From Turnera subulata (Eukaryota > Streptophyta > Magnoliopsida > Malpighiales > Passifloraceae), in contig JAKUCV010002214.1 of NCBI GenBank assembly GCA_028386065.3, positions 40,894 through 104,893 on the forward strand: 64,000 nucleotides of DNA, in the 5' to 3' direction. A program made the translations under genes and the position numbers. Below are positions 10,616 to 22,447 of the stretch, piece after piece (within the stretch, counting starts at the first letter, position 1; each line of letters begins with the position of its first letter). The notes under the pieces were generated by a model. It was not told the DNA's origin. It did no database searches and saw only the letters and a program-made list of their open reading frames with translations.

Positions 10616-12467
10616 TCATCCCCTCCTTCAAAGAATTTCATCCTTGAAATTTAGAAGCCATCATAACCTCAAAGGCAATATCAATCTTTATATGTAACTC
10701 TCAATCATCTTCCTGAATATACTCATATGCCATCCTATTATTCCTTTTTCATTTCAAGCTCTATCTTAAGTAGATCACTCAACTATAACTCAATCCTTTA
10801 TATCTCCGAGTTGTTTACCTCGAAATCCATTCTCAAATTCAACCTCAACTCCTCACTTAAACACCTTAAATGACATGTCCATTTCTTCAATGTACATCTA
10901 ATACTCCCTCATGGTCACATCTCATTATGATCCATTTCACTTACCTCAAATTGTCATATCTCTTACACTCGTAACTCTCACACCATTCCGTGTCACACAC
11001 CAGTCCGTGTCACATCTCAATCACAATCCTATAGATTATATCTCAACTTTCTGTCACTTCTGTCTACGGCACAAATGGATAGGCTAAACGGTACTAATGC
11101 CAAACTTGCATAACTACAGGCCTTTAAAAACATTTTCAAAACAATGATTGCAAAAACATTATAAATTGTGGCCACATTGTCAAAGTAGTAAAAGTTGCAA
11201 TGTACCGTTAGCCTTCCAAATGCAACCACACAAGCCTTCACTTAACTTCTCCAATTGATACAGCACTCGATGAGCCACTACAACCTATATACGCGTTTTC
11301 TTATCACTAATAGCTTCTACACTTTATTCACTCCACTACAGTGCACTACCCGTACACAACTACGCCAATTGACCAGCGAGGCCAACTACCCCAACCGAAC
11401 CATAAATTGTGCTATTCGCACATTGGTGTGTGCACTGGCACTTTAATCCGTCAACCAGGCCAATTGCCCCAACTAGGTCATAAGGTGCACTACTCTCACA
11501 CTAATGCACACTAATGCATGCATAAGCACACCAATTACACTAGTTAAGCCACCAAAATATCCACTCGGATCAATTGTATGTAATCAAGTCGATCATGCTT
11601 CCGCTGCGTCACTCCGCTTACCTCAACTCTTTACCATCTCTTTACATAACTCTTCAATATCATCTCCCATCCACTTCTAACCTCAACTATTTCCCATAAC
11701 AAAAGACATACTCAACTTTCGTTCAGTTTAAGGTCATAACTCCCAAAAATATATAGTACCTCACAATCACTCCCAAATCGAACGACATACCTCGTCGACA
11801 TTAATATTCCGTAATCTAACTCCAAGTAATCCAAACCATCTCTATATAATTCAGGGTGTCAACTTCACTCTAATGTATGCTAAGCACCCAAAACATTCAT
11901 AACCATCATCTTCATCCATTACTACTTAAGGCACTTAAAAGCCTAACGTAAACATGAAACATACTTCAGTTACAAACTCTGAACCAACAATCACAGCCTA
12001 TTCCTTTACACTTTACTCTTCCTTAGATTCCACGACACTTCCTACTGCCCTTCTATTACTAATGCCAAACTACAGCCTGCAAAGTGCATCCTTATCTCTT
12101 TATGCGCTCACATCTGCTCACAAACTTCTCTCAGGTACCTCAATTCTACTCCAGTCCAAACCATCCAATCCATCATAAAACTTGTTCACCCATTTCCGAC
12201 ACTTCTTTAAAATCCACGCAATCAACTACTTACTTCCTCTACACTTTATTCCCAACTGCTCCATGTCAATACAATCTGTCCACGAGCTTCCCGAACTACA
12301 CATCAAACAAACATCAAAATACAGCAACGTATAGTACACATATAGCACATAAAAATAAGACAAACGCCTCTCACCAATCCCCCAACCTCTAACTCGATGG
12401 GTACTAGCCAAGACTCAACAGCCTATGCCCCTTAGCAAAATTCTATAACAATGCTCCGCTACCATTC
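10616..12467 (-). other. LARD internal region, non-coding
   Basis: 1,852 bp, strand-biased in composition (pyrimidine-rich on plus, purine-rich on minus). All open frames are short (under about 105 codons) and none shows a zinc knuckle, DSG protease, integrase or RT motif. This is the expected state of a LARD core. Confidence 0.8.
12453..12464 (-). other. LARD primer-binding site
   Basis: TGGTAGCGGAGC on the minus strand, three bases inside the 5' LTR. It differs at two positions from TGGTATCAGAGC, the usual plant initiator-Met tRNA primer site. The copia element at 32108-36730 carries the identical 12-mer at 36476-36487. Confidence 0.65.
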
Positions 12468-14461
12468 TGTCACGCCCCCACCTAAGCGCAACCGGCCAGG
12501 TACCATGTGCACCATCATCGTGCCACAAGGCACCCAAAGGCCTATACTCAACATCACAGAAGCTTGTTGCCTCTGCCTCGCAGGGGTTACTAACAAGAAC
12601 ATGCGCAGCATAAAAGGAAACTAACAAGGAATGCAAAGGCAACAGAAATACCAAAAAGAATTAAACTCCATATCCTCTAATGTTATAGAATTCTGCTACA
12701 AGGGGCACTAACTCATACAATGCCAATTATAACCTCTTTTAGTACAACTAAATAAATAATACAACTCAGCTTTACCCATCAGTTTACGCTGCCCGTACTC
12801 TCATCCTCGCACCTGAAAAACAAGGGGAGGAATTGGGGGGTGAGTATAAACTCAGTAAGTAGGGGGGACTTACAAGCAACGGTCAACAATACCAAACAAG
12901 CGGCAAATAGCATCCAATAGCAAGGTCAACATCCTGACCAAGCGGCCATCAGCACCGCAAGGTCCATCGTTACATATATAGTATAACATCGATACATATA
13001 GTATAGCATCCGTGCAATGCAATGCATGAATGTGCAAATGCTTAGCCCTATTATGGGCACATCAGCTTAGCCCTACTATGGGCACATCACAGCTCAGCCA
13101 AGGCCTTCAGCAACATCATCAATTAGCACCAGCTGTGCTAATACCAAGCAATTGAGCATCTACCAAGCAAGTAGCACCATTATTCATCACAAGTAAGCAA
13201 GCCCCACTTACCAAACCATTAGGCACATCAAGCCATCAAATCCATCCCTTTGGAATCCTTAGGCATCTAGGGTTCATACTTCTCTTACAGCATCCCGGGC
13301 AGAATCTGCCCTGCACCAACAGAAGCTTCACCGAGGTTGAATACGAACCTAGAGGCAGAACCGACCTTGGGCATCAACATAAAAGTTGTAGTCCTGCCTC
13401 TTAGATTTCCATAGCCACTGAGAACACTCAATTCTAAACTATCTAGCTCCTGATATAGCTCCTACACCAACTCGGATTCCTGCAGCAGGTCTGCTGCAGA
13501 ACAGTGAACTTGGAGAGCAAATAACTCTCTCAGTTCAGCTCCAAAATCTCCCAAACCGGTGTCCAATTAACGATATGGATGTTACCTAACTCTGGGCTTT
13601 GGTTGCACTCCATTCCAACCGGTAGTTCGGCCGGAATCGCTATTTTAGTGGCCAGGGGTCTGTCTGGCCGAGAGCAGAACCCCTAGTCTCACTCTCCTCC
13701 TTTCCCCTCTTTTCTCTCCTTCTCTCTCTCTCACCTATCACGAATTTGGTCTGATCCGAATGAGTGAGAGCTGCTTACCTCCAACTCTTAACTGATGGGA
13801 AGTAGGTGACTAAGCACCTACTTGCCACACTTGCCAACTTGGTGCCACTTGCACCAAGTAGCTCTCCACCTCATGCTTGTTTTCCACCAATAGAACCATG
13901 ACACTCAACCTACTAGCTTACACACCAAACACATTCAGCAGCATATTCCCGAGCCACATGTCGAACCCTGATTGGTCGGTTTGGCAAATGACACATTTAC
14001 CCTCATCGCACCCAATTGTGCACCGACGGGCACACCAATGCCCCGGTTGTGCACCATTCCACACCAAATTGAACCAACCGATAATCCTCTTGGTCAATCA
14101 TGCCTCTAGTGAATTTATTACACCAAGTTGTCACATTCCTATCATTTCCAACCATTAATTGGCCCATTAGACAAGTCGAGCACTCGGGACACCAAACTAG
14201 GCCAACCGTGCCATCGGACCACTTCGAGCCCATTTCTGTGCACTAGGCAAGGCCTATGCGAACCATCTCATCTCAATCCGATATCAATCATGTTACCGAG
14301 CCTAAACCCATACCATCATGTACACCCAACATTATCAACATCACCTACTTTCTCTCGAATACCCTATCCAACCTATACGAACGTGCCGGAAGGACAAGCT
14401 ACACCCGGATCTCATCATGCAAATGCTTCTCTATATTCTATGGTGTACCTGGGGTATTACA
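12468..14461 (-). repeat. LARD 5' LTR (minus orientation), 1,994 bp
   Basis: Same length as its partner, with scattered substitutions and compensating small indels. The similarity implies a fairly recent insertion; divergence should be counted by alignment. Confidence 0.9.
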
Positions 14462-14466
14462 GATAT

Positions 14467-15080
14467 CATAGACAAGAGTGATTGGCCCCAATTCTTATCT
14501 TTCTTTTTATGTTATCAAGCTTGAGATTTATGTGATTACACATACCTAAACCTGCTTTTAATCATACTTGCCATCATCCCAAGCTTGACCACTAGTTGCA
14601 AGTAATTGGCTGATGAAGGTATGTGTCAACAAGTGATTGACCAATAATTTAATGCTCGAAGAAAGGGGGGAGGGCTCATCTATTTATAATCATAGGGGTT
14701 GGCTGGTTTACTAGTCAATCCATGACATTCGTGTTCAAAAAAAATCCATGGCATTCACATTTTTATAACATTTGTTACAAAATAAGTTGTCAAGTTTAAA
14801 ACTTTTTGTCACGAATTGAATTAAAGGCAGTCGGTGTTTTCTGTGGCCGCAGTGGTTATTCTTTCTGCTTCATCTTTATGATCAAGGGTGTTGATACGTG
14901 GGCCCTACGTAATTTGGATCAAATTTTTTTTATAATATATGGAGTCCACGTAAGAGCTTAATGTCACATTAGCACAATAGCTAGTTATAGATTAAATAAA
15001 GGATTATTCTTATTATTTTAATATAATAGGGGGACTAAATATATATTTAATCTATTTTTTTAATATTAATTATAACCTTG
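14467..15080. other. Intergenic, upstream of type A F-box gene
   Basis: No gene. AT-rich DNA shared with 42591-43193. Differences between the copies are noticeable up to about 14950 and become very rare from there into the gene. Confidence 0.7.
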
Positions 15081-15092
15081 CTATATATATAG
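15081..15092 (+). promoter_or_regulatory. Candidate TATA box of type A F-box gene
   Basis: CTATATATATAG about 250 bp before the ATG, identical at 43194-43205 before the duplicate gene. Position is plausible for a plant promoter, but the region is AT-rich and the call rests on position and conservation alone. Confidence 0.35.
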
Positions 15093-15337
15093 GATTCCGC
15101 ACTCTTTATTATATATTATTGTTTCCAACTAGGTTTGGGTTTGCTACATTCTTATGGTTTTCATATGTAATACGTACACACCGTGCGTGAGTCGGTTGGG
15201 TCGGTTGGTTAGTTCATCAACATATATATATGCATACAAACATATATTGCTTTTACATCGTAAATTCATTGTTTGTTACGTTGTTGTGTTAATTTTGAAG
15301 TAGTAGTAAGAAGATATACAGAAGCACGCAAATCATC

Positions 15338-16621
15338 ATGGCGCCACTCGAAATTATAGCCAACATACTTAGCAGGCTTCCCTTCAAGAACATTGTTCGG
15401 TGCAAGATGGTATGCAAATCATGGCTCCACTTGATCACCAGTGATCCTTATTTCGCTAAGCTGCACCGGACGCAACAACAACAACGACAACAGTCTCTCC
15501 TTTTTTACCCCGATCCAGGGCGGCTGACGAGGGACAGCCCTAAACCTCGACGAGCTCGACTATATGTCAAGAACATGATAGACCTTAGTACTACTACTAG
15601 CCCAAGCCCTAGCCCTAGCCCTGCTTCTTTCGCCGTCATGACCTTAGAAGTAGGGCCCAAGTTGGAGATCGGAGAGGGAGAGGCAGTCAAAGGGGTAATG
15701 GTTGTTGGTTCTTGTAATGGCTTGATTTGTTCAGCACATGATGATTGTGAAAAACAAATTGGTCCTTATATATGGGTGCGGCGACTGTGGTTTCGTGTGA
15801 GCAACCCCATTACTGGAGAATACTTTGCGATTGAAAGCACAATGAGACGAGAAATGTATACTTTTCCCCGTATGGAGTTTTGTTATTGCCCGTCCAGTGA
15901 TCAGTACAAGATTATGGTATGGACGGAATCTCTAATGATTCACACTCTTGGGAGTAACTTGTGGAGAAGCCTTGATGTTAAACATATCCCGTACCCAATC
16001 TCAGCAGCTTCTAAGGCGGCTTCTCTCAATGGTGCTCTTCATTGGGTTTGCAATGTTCGAGCTGGTACACATGTGTGCGCCTTCGATATAGAGAATGAAG
16101 CAGTCCGGTTTGTTATCCCTGCACCTCCAATCAATAAAGGTGTTTGTTATGTGTTTGGAACTGAGCTCAGTGTATCGGTGTGCCGTGGTTGGCTTAGTCT
16201 ATTCCTGGTACGGAAGAGGAACACATGGGATGAAGGCAATGGCCTTGACATATGGGTGATGAAGGAGTATGGAGAGGCAAGCTCTTGGACAAGGCAACAT
16301 GTTGTTCTATCACCATCCCTGGTGGAAAGATCACCAAAACTTTATAGACTCATACCAATTCATATTAACACTACTACTACTAGAGAAGGAGGAGATGGCA
16401 AGATTCTTCTGGTGAGTCAAAGAAGAGAAGGCAAGAGAGGACGCAAAAGTGGAGGCCCAAGCATTCTGTTATCCTATGATCTCGAGACCAAGAACACCAA
16501 AGAGGTAGAGGTAGATATTAGCTCTATTTCGCTTGTAATTCCCTATACTCCTAGTCTTCTCTCGCTTGGGGATGTGTTTGCCGGAAAAGGCTTCACCATC
16601 CTGAAATTTGAGTCCAAATAG
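15338..16621 (+). CDS. F-box protein type A with FBA-like domain (copy 1)
   Basis: 427 aa, single exon, apparently intact. Residues 1-42 are an F-box (PLEIIANILSRLPFKNIVRCKMVCKSW is split here as LEIIANILSRLP and RCKMVCKSW), the surface that binds SKP1/ASK in SCF ubiquitin ligases. From about residue 110 comes an F-box-associated region: VGSCNGLIC, a VSNPITGEYF strand, YCPSSDQYKIMVW, LNGALHWV and DIWVMKEYGEASSW, typical of plant FBA domains that recruit the substrate. There is a low-complexity patch, TSPSPSPSPA, near residue 90. The ATG is the first in frame, after an in-frame AT-rich leader; an AATAAA signal is at 16673-16678. The copy at 43451 encodes the same protein plus one Glu. The substrate is unknown. 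Confidence 0.9.
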   Translation: MAPLEIIANILSRLPFKNIVRCKMVCKSWLHLITSDPYFAKLHRTQQQQRQQSLLFYPDPGRLTRDSPKPRRARLYVKNMIDLSTTTSPSPSPSPASFAVMTLEVGPKLEIGEGEAVKGVMVVGSCNGLICSAHDDCEKQIGPYIWVRRLWFRVSNPITGEYFAIESTMRREMYTFPRMEFCYCPSSDQYKIMVWTESLMIHTLGSNLWRSLDVKHIPYPISAASKAASLNGALHWVCNVRAGTHVCAFDIENEAVRFVIPAPPINKGVCYVFGTELSVSVCRGWLSLFLVRKRNTWDEGNGLDIWVMKEYGEASSWTRQHVVLSPSLVERSPKLYRLIPIHINTTTTREGGDGKILLVSQRREGKRGRKSGGPSILLSYDLETKNTKEVEVDISSISLVIPYTPSLLSLGDVFAGKGFTILKFESK

Positions 16622-17738
16622 AATTGCATGCAGACGTCTTAATATATTTCCAATCCCACTTTTCCAATTTTCAATAAATTCACGTGTATGTATGTGTGGA
16701 TATTGTGGTGATGGGTTCATGCAACAAATAGCAAAACCTCTTATCACCACAAAATTATGACCTTAGTTAATGCTGCAGATATTCCCTCAAATTTGCTGCA
16801 ACAAAAAGAAAAGAATTAATTTGTTCAAGAATTTGGATCAAATTAAAAAGGATTGATTTTTCAAGCCAAATCAAACTTTTCCTCCCCCATGATCGGAAGT
16901 AGAGTGTCATCTATATAATTCAGATTGCATGAGTGGCTAGGCCACTATTTTTCATTATCTATTGTTGAATTCAAACAATGGAGGAGCCAGGAAGGCTACA
17001 AAACCCGTCCACCCATATGGTTTTGAAAGTTGTAAGAATATGTTATTGCCAAGCCAAAATTACTTATGGCGGTTTAATTAGGAATTGAGTCCATATTGGG
17101 GCTCTGGCGTTATATTAATTAACTTCGATCAAGAGGCAGCTTTCAATATTCCTGCCTGGTACCACTTAGTAGGTGAAAGCTACTCACAACCTAGCTAGTG
17201 CTTGCTCTTGATCACCTGCTTTTATCTTGAGGACTGCCTCTGGCTTGTGGAGAAGCATAGTGAGGTCTGGTGATGACTTTCAAGGCACTCCTGGGAGTCT
17301 GAATTCTCTTACTGAGCTTGATGTTGGGGATGGGAGGGTGAGTAATTAAATTCTGGGTTGATATATAAGCTTATCCGAGAGACTGATCACTGGGTAGGCA
17401 ACCTGCCTTTCCCTATACTCTTTCCAATATTGCACTCATTTGGGCTGATAGTGCTGTTAATTAGCTAGGACTTGGCGTGGTACTGTACCTTTTACTTCAA
17501 CCTTTTGTAAGTTTTTTTGGCTTGTAAGTTGTAAGGGTGTGTGTATCATGGCAGTCGTGTTTTCTGTGTTATTCTTTCTGCTTCATCTTATTCCTAGTAT
17601 AGTACGGACTCTTTAATATTAATGTTTCGGACTAGGTTCGGGTTTCCTACATTCATAGGGTTTTTTTTATGTAATACACAGGCTTATATTGCGTTTACAT
17701 TATAAAGTCATTGTGTGTTACGTTGTTTGTGCTAAGTT
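16622..17738. other. Intergenic, with a possible LINE scrap
   Basis: No intact gene. A region around 17100-17480 reads in places like a LINE ORF2 segment (SLNSLTELDVGDGRV), but stops interrupt it and I hold this loosely. Bases 17079-18019 are absent from the duplicate block because of a deletion there. Confidence 0.4.
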
Positions 17739-18255
17739 TTGATGATGGAGACTCATACCAAAAAAAAGGTGTTGATGATGGAGAAGAACCAGAAGAAGAA
17801 GAAGAAATACAGAAGAAGTGGGTTTGGGAGAGTAAACGATCCGCCAATTGAAATCATGGCCAACATACTTAGCAGGCTTCCCATCAAGGATACTATTCGG
17901 TGCCAGATGGTATGCAAATCATGGCGTCAATTGCTGACCGGTGATCCTTATTTCCCTAAGCTGCACCTCTCTATGGAGCAACAACATTGTCTCCTTTTTT
18001 ACCCCGATCCCGAGCAAATGCAGCCGGCGGGGGACGAGCCTAGACCTCGACTACTATATAAAGAAAACATGATAGACCTTAGTACTACTAGTGCTTCTTC
18101 TTCTTCTGTGGTCATGACCTTAGAAGTAGGGCCTAAGTTGGACAAGGAAAAACGTTCAAAGGGGATTTTGTTGGTTCTTGTAATGTTTCTTTTGCAAACA
18201 TTTTTGTTATCCAATGCATGCTTGAACAGTTCCTCCATATATATCTCTCCACCCA
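17739..18255 (+). pseudogene. F-box type A, broken copy (5' half)
   Basis: Starts with a Lys-rich N-terminal extension (KKKKKYRRSG), followed by a good F-box (IEIMANILSRLPIKD, RCQMVCKSWRQLL) and the MIDLSTTSASS and MTLEVGPKLD segments also seen in the intact type A gene. At about 18170, where the intact gene reads VGSCNGL, the same nucleotides lie in another frame; the ORF then runs on for about 35 meaningless codons into a tRNA-like sequence. Its 3' end appears to be the relic at 25125-25215, beyond the 6.5-kb LINE. Translation, if any, would give an F-box without a substrate domain. Confidence 0.85.
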
Positions 18256-18329
18256 GCAAACATGGTGCTCTAGTGGTAGAATAGTACCCTGCCACTGTAC
18301 AGACCCGGGTTTGCTTCCCGCCTGGTGCA
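18256..18329 (+). pseudogene. tRNA-Gly(GCC)-like sequence, degenerate (copy 1)
   Basis: TCTAGTGGTAGAATAGTACC (A box region), the anticodon loop CTGCCAC and a T-arm, CCGGGTTTGCTTCCCGC, followed by CTGGTGCA, all match plant tRNA-Gly(GCC). The 5' acceptor strand (GCAAACA) no longer pairs with CTGGTGC, the T stem has one mismatch, and in this copy the anticodon stem is GTACC/TGTAC, also broken. It is either a dead tRNA gene or the head of a tRNA-derived SINE whose body would be 18330-18412. Confidence 0.7.
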
Positions 18330-18567
18330 TAGGTGCCATGATATGATACTTGCGCTCCCGTGCTCCTTGTGATTCAATTCAAGGGTTATGTATATGTGCT
18401 TGAATCTTTTATAGAATTGCATTTTCTTTTTTGAAACTAAACGATGATGGTATTATTAAAAAATCAAAAACTGTAGGATACAGCAAGTCATGCGTGAACT
18501 GACCGCCATGACCCAACGCTTACACTGCGATACAAATAAAGATTACAACTGAACGAAATGATCTACC

Positions 18568-21500
18568 TCAGTTAGCATTCAGGGAATTAAAGTTCCTCTT
18601 TGGACATCTCCAAAATTTTAATGTATCAGCGTTGGATAGAACCATTGAAGTGCTAAAGGGGAAGTCAGGCTGCAGTGATCTGATCCAAAAAGAGGCATGC
18701 ACCAGAGCCAGTTCAGCAATCCTGCACACATCTGCGGATAGGTTGTGAAAGATCCTTCGGTTTCGCTCAAGCCAAATCGATCTCAGTACTGCAACGCCAA
18801 TGAGAAACCAACTAGTGCGGGTGCGGTAGTTCGGTGATAAGAAAGTCCACTGAAGAATGAAATCCTCAAGCGTGGCAGGACTACACCATAAAACCCCCCA
18901 CCATTTGCAGACTTTGGACCAGACCAACCAGGAGACTGGGCAGGAAAGCAACAAATGGTCTCTAGTTTCGATTGAGGAGTTACACATAACACATACCGAA
19001 TCACTCAAACCAATGATGCCCCTCTGGCAGAGGTTTTCCTTGGACGGTATACCATTATACAAAGCCAACCAAAGCCAACATTCTACCTTAAAGGGAGGTA
19101 GAGAATACCATATGAATGGTTTGTCTCTTCTGAGACCGAGCTGAGAGTAGATGAAATCTCTACCCCTCTTAACAGTGTATGACCCATCCACGGCATGCCT
19201 CCAGATTCTTTGATCTTGCTGAGTCGGGTGGCCTGGAATGTTGCAAATCATTTCCATGAGTGCATTTTTTCTCTCAACCTCCCACTCCCAAAGGTGGCGC
19301 CTCCAAGCGGAAGCCCAAAAAGGCTGTTGATTAATCATCTTAATGGCTTCACTGACTGAGCAGTCCTTACACGTAGAAAATGAAAAAAGTCTTGGAAAGA
19401 GCTCTTTGAAGGAACCACGACCAGTCCAGTCATTCCCCCAGAAGTTAATATCGGCACCAGATCCAAGTTTAATGGTAGACCCAGCCAATAGAGAGACCTC
19501 GGTTTGGCTGTGATGAGAACCTGACTGCACTATATCAATCCAAGGTGCAGAACATTTTCGTCTGGAGAAGGTTGGGAATAAGTCTGAATTATTTTCACCA
19601 CATTTGTTTTTTAACAAAGGTTTCCACAGCTTCTCTGTTGGGCTAGAATAGCACCATAACCATTTGAATAGGAGAGATTGGTTCATGGTGCACAAATCAA
19701 TAATTCCCATGCCGCCAAGCTCTTTAGGAATTGTTATTTTCTTCCATGCAACAAAACAGGTCTTCTTAGAATTCTCAAAGCCACTCCAGAAAAAATTCCT
19801 CAGTATAGATGTCAATTTTTTTCAACACCCGCAGGCATCTTGAAGAGAGACATGTAGTATACAGGTAATCCACTCAACACCGATTTGATGAGGGTGACTC
19901 TGCCTCCTATTGACAAGAATCTGCTTTTCCAAGCTTTTAGTCTGCAGCTGAACTTGTTCAAGATTGGATTCCAAGTGTTAATCCTCCTCATGTTGGTGCC
20001 GAGTGGCAAGCCAAGGTATTGGAAGGGAAAACATTCAGCCCTGCTGTGTAACCTGCTTGCTATATCCTCCACCTACTGTACGCTTAAGCCAACACCAATG
20101 ACGCTACTTTTGAAACAATTAATGCACAGACCTGAAAGAGCTTCAAAAACTCTGAGACACCTTTTTAGATTTAGCAAGGAAGGAATATCTGCTGGAGAAA
20201 ATAAAATGGTATCATCTGGATATTGAAGGACAGAGACAGATAGACCATGCACGTTCACGTTTTGGATCAAATTTAGAGAAACTGCCTTTGTAAGAATGGA
20301 AGCAAGACCCTCAGCAGCAAGGATGAATAGGAAGGGTGAGAGAGGGTCACCTTGTTTAAGGCCCTTGCCCATAGAAAATTCTTTTGATGGTGAACCATTA
20401 ATCAAAACTGATAACATTGAGGAAGAAAGACACTCGCAACACCATGCACGCCACCTGGACCTAAAACCCTTTGCTTCCAAAACCTGAAGTAAATAATTCC
20501 AATCCACTGAATCATATGCCTTCTTGAAATCCAATTTCCAAATGATGGATTTTGTTTTATTACTTTTCAAGGAGTGGACAACGTCGTTGGCAAACAGGGC
20601 ACTGTCCAGGATGCTTCTGCCTTCAATGAATGTTGTTTCCTGCAAGCCGACAAGCTTTGGTATGACTTTCTTCAATCTTAATGCCAACAATTTAGATATG
20701 ATCTTGTAAAGCCCATTAACAAGTGTAATGGGCCTGCATTCATCAAAAGAGATGTCACTAGATTTCTTGGGTAGGAGGGTGATATACGCATTATTTGCAC
20801 CTATAGGAATCTTTGCTTGATGGAAGAAATGTGTGACTATGTCGAACAAATCCTGTTTTATGAAATCCCAGCAATTTTTGAAGAACAAGAAGTTGAAACT
20901 GTCAGGACCGGGTGCCTTAGAATTATCACAGCTCTAAATGGCCGCTTTCAGTTCATCAATGGTAAAGGGTTCCTCCAAGGCCAACGCATCCTCATGGCTT
21001 AGATTAGAAAACTGGAGTTTGCCAACACTGGGTCTGGTCTGTGAATTTTGAGAATAAAGCTTGGAATAAAAATCAAAGGTTGCATCTTTAATTCTGGTGG
21101 CGTTGTTCTCCAAATGGCCATTGTTGGAATGTAAGTGTGAGTGGTGAATCCCACATCGGAGAGAAAGAGGCCAAGTGAGTAACGTGTAAGTGAAGTGGAC
21201 CCATGTACCCAATACCTTGAGGTTTTGGGTTACAGAGTGGTGTCCTGGTCACGCGTATGGAACTCACTTGGGCCTCGCGTGTTGTCTCCCCAGTTTTCGG
21301 GCGACTCCTGGTTCTCAACAGCCATCCACCAGAACTTGTTCAATTCTATTCTTCCTTCTACGACTACACTGTTTCCATAGGATGTCAAGTTGTCTCATTC
21401 TCGTGTTGATATTGCCCTTCAGGGAATAAAATCTTCTAATCTCTACTTGGGAAAGACTTCTAACCTCTGCCTCCTTGTCCAAAGAGTCAATTTCTAATTG

Positions 21501-22406
21501 GATAGCTTCGATTGACTTATTCACATTGCCAAAGACCTCTTTGTTCCACTTGGCAAGTAGAGTTCTCATCAAACTTAAATTCTTCAAAAGATTATATTTA
21601 CCCAGAAACTTGGAGCACGCATGTTCCCACATGGATTAAATAGTTTTCTGAAATTCAGGGAAATCCCACCAGGCATCAAGAGACCGAAATGGCTTCCAAC
21701 TTTTGTCCAGTACACCTTGGGTTAGAGTAAGAGGGACATGGTCAGAACTCTGCTTGCTACCGGACTTTAGTATAAGAAACGGGAACCATGTGGACCACTC
21801 CCGTTGAGCGAAGATCCTGTCGATATGACTTGCTTATTTCAGGTTGCCCCATGTGAACAATCTGTAAGAAAGGTGAAATTCTAACAAATTCAAACTTTCA
21901 ATGAATTCCCTGAAAGCAGTCGTACCCTGCCTGCACAATCGACCACTCTTTCGGTCTGTAGAGAGTAATGTTTCATTAAAATCACCCATCACCAACCATG
22001 GAGATGGGAATATTTGCTTCAGAGCAATGAGTTCTTCAAACATGTTTCTCCTTTGATGAAGCTAAGAGCCACCGTATACACCACATAAAGCTACCTGTTG
22101 TCTCTTTTGAATAAGCATGCCTTCAATAACATTCCATTTATCCGAACTTTCCACGTGCTTAACCTCAAGGAAATCCGTGTCCCAAATGAATACCATGCCC
22201 CCAGATAATCTGAAAGCATCCATGGAAACAAAACCGATGTTCCCACTGCCCCATAGCCTGTAACAAAATGCAAGATTGATACTGGTCATCTTAGTTTCAC
22301 TAAGAAAAAGGAAATTAGCCTGGACTTGATTAACAAGCTTGCGGACTTACGCCTACTTCCTCTGCGAACAGACACCCCTAACATTCCAGCTAACAATACT
22401 AATCAT
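18568..22406 (-). pseudogene. LINE ORF2: endonuclease-RT-zf-RVT, broken
   Basis: Reads right to left. ATG at 22406 followed by ISIVSWNVRG (start of the APE endonuclease), WLVMGDFNETL near 21990 (catalytic GDFNE), a linker, then RT with GLKQGDPLSPFLF. The catalytic box reads YPDD instead of YADD (codon at 20217-20219), which should kill polymerisation. The C-terminal region has CVMCNSSIETRDHLLLSCP and FWGNDWTGRG. Lesions: stops near 22370 and 21640, the 199-bp solo LTR at 21122-21320, a nonsense codon at 20073-20075, and a 1-nt loss near 19815 that the copy at 46990 does not have. Confidence 0.88.
21122..21320. mobile_element. Solo LTR, 199 bp, nested in the LINE
   Basis: Begins TGTTGGAATG, ends TTCTCAACA (TGTTG/CAACA inverted ends), and is flanked by a perfect 5-bp duplication GCCAT (21117-21121 and 21321-21325). 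It contains ATCCCACATCGGAGAG, a motif common near the start of short plant copia and TRIM LTRs. It interrupts the endonuclease-RT linker of the LINE; without it and one GCCAT the LINE linker is contiguous. It was left by LTR-LTR recombination of a larger element. Confidence 0.88.
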
Positions 22407-22447
22407 GATATGGATAATAACTCTAAGAGTGCAGCTTCTCATGCACG

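Larger units (their letters stand above)
8622..14461 (-). mobile_element. Non-autonomous LTR retrotransposon (LARD), complete, 5,840 bp
   Basis: Two direct LTRs of exactly 1,994 bp (8622-10615 and 12468-14461), about 97% alike by eye, flank a 1,852-bp non-coding core. Perfect 5-bp target duplications GATAT lie at 8617-8621 and 14462-14466. Read on the minus strand the LTR is TGTAATACCCC...GGGCGTGACA. A primer-binding-site-like TGGTAGCGGAGC follows the 5' LTR (plus 12453-12464), and a polypurine tract, GAAGGAGGGGATGA, precedes the 3' LTR (plus 10616-10629). No gag or pol can be found, so it must use proteins in trans. The duplicate block has no element here (about 42590), so it arrived after the duplication. 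Confidence 0.93.
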
